DNA from: Elusimicrobiota bacterium
GTDB taxonomy: Bacteria; Elusimicrobiota; Elusimicrobia; UBA1565; UBA9628
Length of the DNA: 9,290 nucleotides
Reading direction: 5' to 3'
Assembly: GCA_028865585.1 (NCBI GenBank)
Contig: JAGWJU010000032.1
Span: 1 to 9,290 of the forward strand
Shown: positions 6,868 through 9,290 of the stretch, piece after piece
Position numbering within the stretch: the stretch's first letter is position 1
Layout of the letters: each line of letters starts with the position of its first letter
The notes under the pieces: generated by a model
Databases searched by the model: none
The model's input: only the letters and a program-made list of their open reading frames with translations
What the model was told of the DNA's origin: nothing
Program-made: the position numbers and the translations under genes

Positions 6868-7899
6868 ATGCGCGCTAGAATCTCCCGTCTGCTCCCCGTT
6901 CTCTCGGCAGCCCTGCTTTTCGGCGCGGGAACCGTGCTGTCCAAGCCGTTCCTTTCGGACGTGCATCCGATCATGATGGCGGGGATGCTCTATCTTTCGG
7001 CCGGAATAGGGCTTGCCGCATGGCGGCTCTTCAAGAGATCGGCTGAAGCCTCAATCCAGAGGGCCGACCTTCCGCGGCTTTCCGCGGCAGCCATTTTTGG
7101 CGGCCTGCTGGGGCCCATCCTGCTCATGACGGGATTAGCCCGAATGCCGGCCTCTTCCGCGTCTCTTCTGCTCAATTTCGAGGCTCCGTTGACGGCTCTC
7201 TTGGCCGCCGCGCTCTTTAATGAGCATGTCGGACGACCGACCGTCTGGGGAATTGCCCTTATCGCCATCGGCGGAGCGGCGTTGACAGGCCTTGGGCCTG
7301 GAAACCTCGGTGGAGCGCGTTGGGCCTGGATCGCTGTGGTGGCCGCCTGTCTGTGTTGGGCGCTGGACAACAACCTGACCCAACGCCTTTCCAATCGTGA
7401 CCCAGTCCAGTTGGCGGCCGTAAAGGGCGGCGTGTGCGGAATCGTCAACGTGGCCGCCGCCTTGGCCCTCGGCGCGGCGCTTCCCCCGCTCAAGCTGATG
7501 GGCGAGATCGCCTTGATCGGACTCATGAGCTACGGCTTGAGCCTGGTCTGTTATCTTATCAGCCTTCGGCGGATCGGCACGGCCAAAACGGCGATGTATT
7601 TTGCCCTTGCGCCCTTCATCGGCGCGTCGCTGGCCGTCGTTGTTCTTGGCGAACGAGTCACCGCGCCATTGCTCGTGGCCGCCGCATTCATGAGCGCGGG
7701 CGCCTGGCTGGGCGCCGGAGAAAAGCATGAACACATGCACGAGCACAATGAAGAACACGAGCATGCGCACGAGCATGACGAGCATCACCACCATCATGCG
7801 GAACTCATCAAAGGCGCCCACAGCCACCACCACTCGCATAAGGGTTTGGTCCACACGCATCCACACGAAGCCGACACCCATCATCGGCACGCTCACTAG
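6868..7899 (+). CDS. EamA/DMT-family transporter with histidine-rich C-terminal tail
   Basis: This 343-residue inner-membrane protein has about ten hydrophobic helices in two related halves, as in EamA (DMT superfamily) carriers. The first half contains SAALLFGAGTVLSKPFL and the helix-4-like segment ASSASLLLNFEAPLTALLA; the second contains GTAKTAMYFALAPFIGASLAV, its counterpart. I take ATG 6868 rather than TTG 6862; AGACGG (6851-6856) upstream is a modest ribosome-binding site. The last 57 residues (287-343) hold 25 histidines, first as HEH/HAHEH repeats with a run of five His, then a spaced HSHHHSH...LVHTHPH...HHRHAH segment. I recall that final pattern in a subset of EamA proteins, so it is probably an inherited metal-binding tail and not a random expansion. 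Nickel, cobalt or zinc handling is plausible but unproved. The gene is likely cotranscribed with the TetR-type gene. Confidence 0.93.
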   Translation: MRARISRLLPVLSAALLFGAGTVLSKPFLSDVHPIMMAGMLYLSAGIGLAAWRLFKRSAEASIQRADLPRLSAAAIFGGLLGPILLMTGLARMPASSASLLLNFEAPLTALLAAALFNEHVGRPTVWGIALIAIGGAALTGLGPGNLGGARWAWIAVVAACLCWALDNNLTQRLSNRDPVQLAAVKGGVCGIVNVAAALALGAALPPLKLMGEIALIGLMSYGLSLVCYLISLRRIGTAKTAMYFALAPFIGASLAVVVLGERVTAPLLVAAAFMSAGAWLGAGEKHEHMHEHNEEHEHAHEHDEHHHHHAELIKGAHSHHHSHKGLVHTHPHEADTHHRHAH

Positions 7900-7978
7900 A
7901 TTTTTGAGATTCTTGCCGAATAAACGAGACGTGCCAAAAAACCCTTAGACGCCTATAGAACACCCCTACCCTGGCGCT

Positions 7979-8047
7979 TCGCAACCTGTTACAATCCCAT
8001 CTAAAGGCCCCCGTAGCTCAATGGAGAGAACGCCTGTAACTGCTACG
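7979..8047 (+). repeat. Direct repeat copy 2: extended -10 box plus truncated tRNA-like 5' half
   Basis: This is the partner of 5036-5104, exactly 2943 bases downstream and in the same orientation. The extended -10 TGTTACAAT lies at 7987-7995. The tRNA-like start GGCCCCCGTAGCTCAATGG (8006-8024) is intact here, with the universal TAGCTCA of the D-arm where copy 1 has TATCTCA. GAGGTC (8047-8052) resembles a variable region, but no T-arm or 3' acceptor strand follows, so the tRNA is cut off at about position 48. A-rich sequence follows (8053-8074). The spacing in the anticodon arm is abnormal and the isotype cannot be assigned, although the 5' half resembles some tRNA-Arg genes. The copy lies between the convergent transporter and anti-sigma genes. 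Confidence 0.85.
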
Positions 8048-8054
8048 AGGTCAA

Positions 8055-8085
8055 AGAAAAAGAATACAAAATAAGGCTTTTTTCT
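8055..8085. terminator. A-rich/T-rich hairpin after repeat copy 2, possible bidirectional terminator
   Basis: AGAAAAAG (8055-8062) can pair with CTTTTTTCT (8077-8085) if one T is bulged. It sits between the convergent transporter and anti-sigma genes, where a bidirectional terminator is expected. The stem has little GC, so its strength is doubtful. Confidence 0.3.
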
Positions 8086-8090
8086 ATTCG

Positions 8091-8336
8091 CTACGGATGT
8101 TTAAGGTGGGCGATAATCCGTTGAGCGATATCAGGGTGCTTCAACTCATCCGGCCGTCGGTTCATCATGTTCTTCAGCGCCTGGGAAATCAGGTTCATCT
8201 GGCGAGCAAAGCGACCGCAATGGCGACACATAGCCAAGTGCAAACGCACCATCCAGCGCACTCGCCGAGGAGCGCTTTGGAACTCTCCTTCAGCCAGCAT
8301 GCGCGTCACTTCCCGACAGGAAGGCATGCCCATCAT
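8091..8336 (-). CDS. Short zinc-binding anti-sigma factor (zf-HC2/ZAS type)
   Basis: The 81-residue product begins at ATG 8336-8334, which overlaps the sigma stop as ATGA; an upstream in-frame ATG at 8366 would overlap by 34 bases and is less likely. It carries the zinc anti-sigma signature: Cys in MPSCREVTRML, then HLAMCRHC, the H-x3-C-x2-C motif. In this family those residues bind zinc and the helices around them hold the cognate sigma factor. There is no membrane segment, unlike many anti-sigma factors, so it is probably a cytoplasmic sensor of the short soluble kind. The C-terminal ~30 residues (MNRRPDELKHPDIAQRIIAHL) are a basic tail of unknown role. Zinc loss or thiol oxidation could release sigma, by analogy with ZAS proteins. 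Confidence 0.85.
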   Translation of the reverse strand: MMGMPSCREVTRMLAEGEFQSAPRRVRWMVRLHLAMCRHCGRFARQMNLISQALKNMMNRRPDELKHPDIAQRIIAHLKHP

Positions 8337-8929
8337 GACCGTTTTTCCCAATTCCTCTCCAGGCACTCGCGGAGTTTGATCCGTGCCCGATACATAAGCA
8401 CCCGTAAGTTAGTGTAGGAAACACCCAAGACGTTACAAATTGCCTCCGCAGATTCGCCTTCTGCCTCTTTAAGAAAGAACGCGGCGCGCTGGCCTGCGGA
8501 AAGGCCCTCCGCGCACTGCTCAATAAGCGTCTGGATTTCCGCGTTCAGCGCAGAGTCCTCGGGACCCTTGGGAGGGCTAGCCCACATGCCGCGGGCGTTA
8601 AAGCGCTTCTCAAACTCTCCTTCAACGGCGTCCAGGCTCTCCTCACGCCGCTGCTTGCGGCGCCAATCGGAAGCTTTATTATAAAGGATGCCGAAAAGGT
8701 AGGTTTTGAGCCTAGAGCGGCTTTCGAAGCGCTCTATTGCCTCAAGAAAGGCTGAAAAAGTTTCCTGCGCCAATTCCTCCGCATCTGCTTGCGAAAATCC
8801 CATCGCAAAGCTGGCCGCCATAAGCGCGGGGGTGTGTTCGCGAACGAGCTTTTCCATCGCTCCATCCTCTCGTCGTCGCAGCGCCGCAATATCCGTTTCC
8901 ATATTCGAGAGCGCCATAGGGTGTAACAT
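8333..8929 (-). CDS. ECF-type RNA polymerase sigma factor
   Basis: This 198-residue protein is an extracytoplasmic-function sigma factor. Region 2 spans about residues 25-95: DAEELAQETFSAFLEAIERF, then SRLKTYLFGILYNKASDWRRK, the core-binding and -10-recognition helices. Region 4 spans about 135-190: LSAGQRAAFFLKEAEGESAEAICNVLGVSYTNLRVLMYRARIKLRE, ending in the helix-turn-helix that reads the -35 box. Regions 1 and 3 are absent, as expected. Three starts are possible (8929, 8917, 8902) and none has a convincing ribosome-binding site. TGTTAGAAT at 8936-8928 is an extended -10 box overlapping the first ATG, so if that promoter is used the real start is 8917 or 8902. The gene is coupled to the anti-sigma gene and divergent from the porin-like gene. 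Confidence 0.95.
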   Translation of the reverse strand: MLHPMALSNMETDIAALRRREDGAMEKLVREHTPALMAASFAMGFSQADAEELAQETFSAFLEAIERFESRSRLKTYLFGILYNKASDWRRKQRREESLDAVEGEFEKRFNARGMWASPPKGPEDSALNAEIQTLIEQCAEGLSAGQRAAFFLKEAEGESAEAICNVLGVSYTNLRVLMYRARIKLRECLERNWEKRS

Positions 8930-8936
8930 TCTAACA
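8928..8936 (-). promoter_or_regulatory. Extended -10 promoter box for the sigma/anti-sigma operon
   Basis: TGTTAGAAT read on the minus strand fits the TGnTAnAAT extended -10 consensus and closely resembles TGTTACAAT of the two direct repeats. No -35 is evident. Transcription would begin near 8921, just before the ATG at 8917. Confidence 0.35.
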
Positions 8937-8985
8937 GTTTGCCCTACTTATTTCTGGTGGGAAAGAGTGCCACAGGAGGTTGCCG

Positions 8986-9290
8986 GTGAAAAGACTCAAG
9001 TTCTTGCCGCTCGCCATGTGCTTGGCGCTGGCTGCCGCAGCGTCTTTGTGGGCCGACACGCCCGGGGATGCGCCTACAACCAAGTATGTGACGACTTCTC
9101 ACGGCTCTTTGGGCCTTTCCGGCTCGGTCTATCTTTATGATTACGCTCCGGCCTTCTCCGGAGCAAGCAACAATTTCGATCTCTATGCCTTTATCCTAAA
9201 TCTCGACGGAGCTTCGGCTGACGGGAAAACCGGACTGCACGCCCAGTTCCGCTACCGCGACACGAGGCTGCGCTCCTACTATCTTTCCAA
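8986..9290 (+). CDS. Exported, probably outer-membrane beta-barrel (porin-like) protein, 3' end outside window
   Basis: The frame starts at GTG 8986, preceded by a perfect AGGAGG (8974-8979) six bases upstream, which is the strongest ribosome-binding site in the window. The 101 visible residues begin with a signal peptide (KRLKFLPLAMCLALAAAAS) and a likely cleavage site after LWA at about residue 23. The mature part alternates polar and hydrophobic residues and is rich in aromatics and Gly/Ser (GSLGLSGSVYLYDYAP, NNFDLYAFILNLDG, GLHAQFRYRDTRLRSYYLS), as expected for strands of an outer-membrane barrel. The family cannot be fixed from this part. It is divergent from the sigma operon with only 56 bases between, so it could be a target of that sigma factor. 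Confidence 0.78.
   Translation, partial: MKRLKFLPLAMCLALAAAASLWADTPGDAPTTKYVTTSHGSLGLSGSVYLYDYAPAFSGASNNFDLYAFILNLDGASADGKTGLHAQFRYRDTRLRSYYLS

Noticed and set aside
7135..7896. A 253-codon minus-strand open frame opposite the EamA gene
   Set aside because: Its hydrophobic Met/Val-rich start is the complement of the transporter's histidine codons (CAT/CAC read as ATG/GTG); no independent support.
7723..7896. Tandem DNA repeat or CRISPR-like structure in the His-rich coding region
   Set aside because: The repetition comes from alternating His codons; there is no constant repeat with spacers.
8006..8080. A complete tRNA gene in repeat copy 2
   Set aside because: The acceptor 5' strand and D-arm look right, but there is no T-arm or matching CGGGGGC 3' strand, and the anticodon arm does not fit.

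Overview
The window is GC-rich bacterial DNA with tightly packed genes. The organism has an outer membrane: there is a three-part RND efflux pump, an outer-membrane lipoprotein and the start of a beta-barrel-like protein. It also has an ECF sigma factor paired with a zinc-binding anti-sigma factor. I cannot place it in a phylum from sequence alone. There is no transposase, integrase, phage gene, CRISPR array, rRNA or complete tRNA.

Layout. (1) Positions 2-5018, plus strand: an efflux operon with the 3' part of a periplasmic adaptor gene (cut by the left edge), the inner-membrane RND pump and a TolC-type outer-membrane lipoprotein. Consecutive genes overlap by 1 and 4 bases. (2) About 5019-8090: a roughly 3 kb module framed by two 69-base direct repeats (67/69 identical) in the gaps that flank it. 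Each repeat carries an extended -10 box and the 5' half of a tRNA-like sequence, then runs into A-rich DNA. The module holds a SAM-dependent methyltransferase and a translationally coupled 60-residue membrane protein (minus strand), and divergently a TetR-type repressor and an EamA/DMT transporter with a 57-residue tail containing 25 histidines (plus strand). (3) 8091-8929, minus strand: a short zinc-binding anti-sigma gene and its ECF sigma gene, overlapping by ATGA. (4) From 8986, plus strand: a secreted, probably outer-membrane beta-barrel protein, cut by the right edge.

How the genes may work together. The efflux operon exports small molecules or metal ions across both membranes. In the central module the repressor probably controls itself and the divergent methyltransferase through an inverted repeat in their shared 116-base promoter region. 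The transporter lies 71 bases downstream of the repressor. Its histidine tail, a histidine cluster in the repressor and a CxxC pair in the small membrane protein all hint at transition metals; this is inference. The sigma/anti-sigma pair is divergent from the porin-like gene, which suggests envelope regulation.

The observations most worth following are the tRNA-derived repeat pair, the coupled 60-residue membrane protein and the histidine-rich transporter module. No gene-free stretch exceeds 300 bases; the longest gaps (5019-5223 and 7900-8090) each contain one repeat copy.
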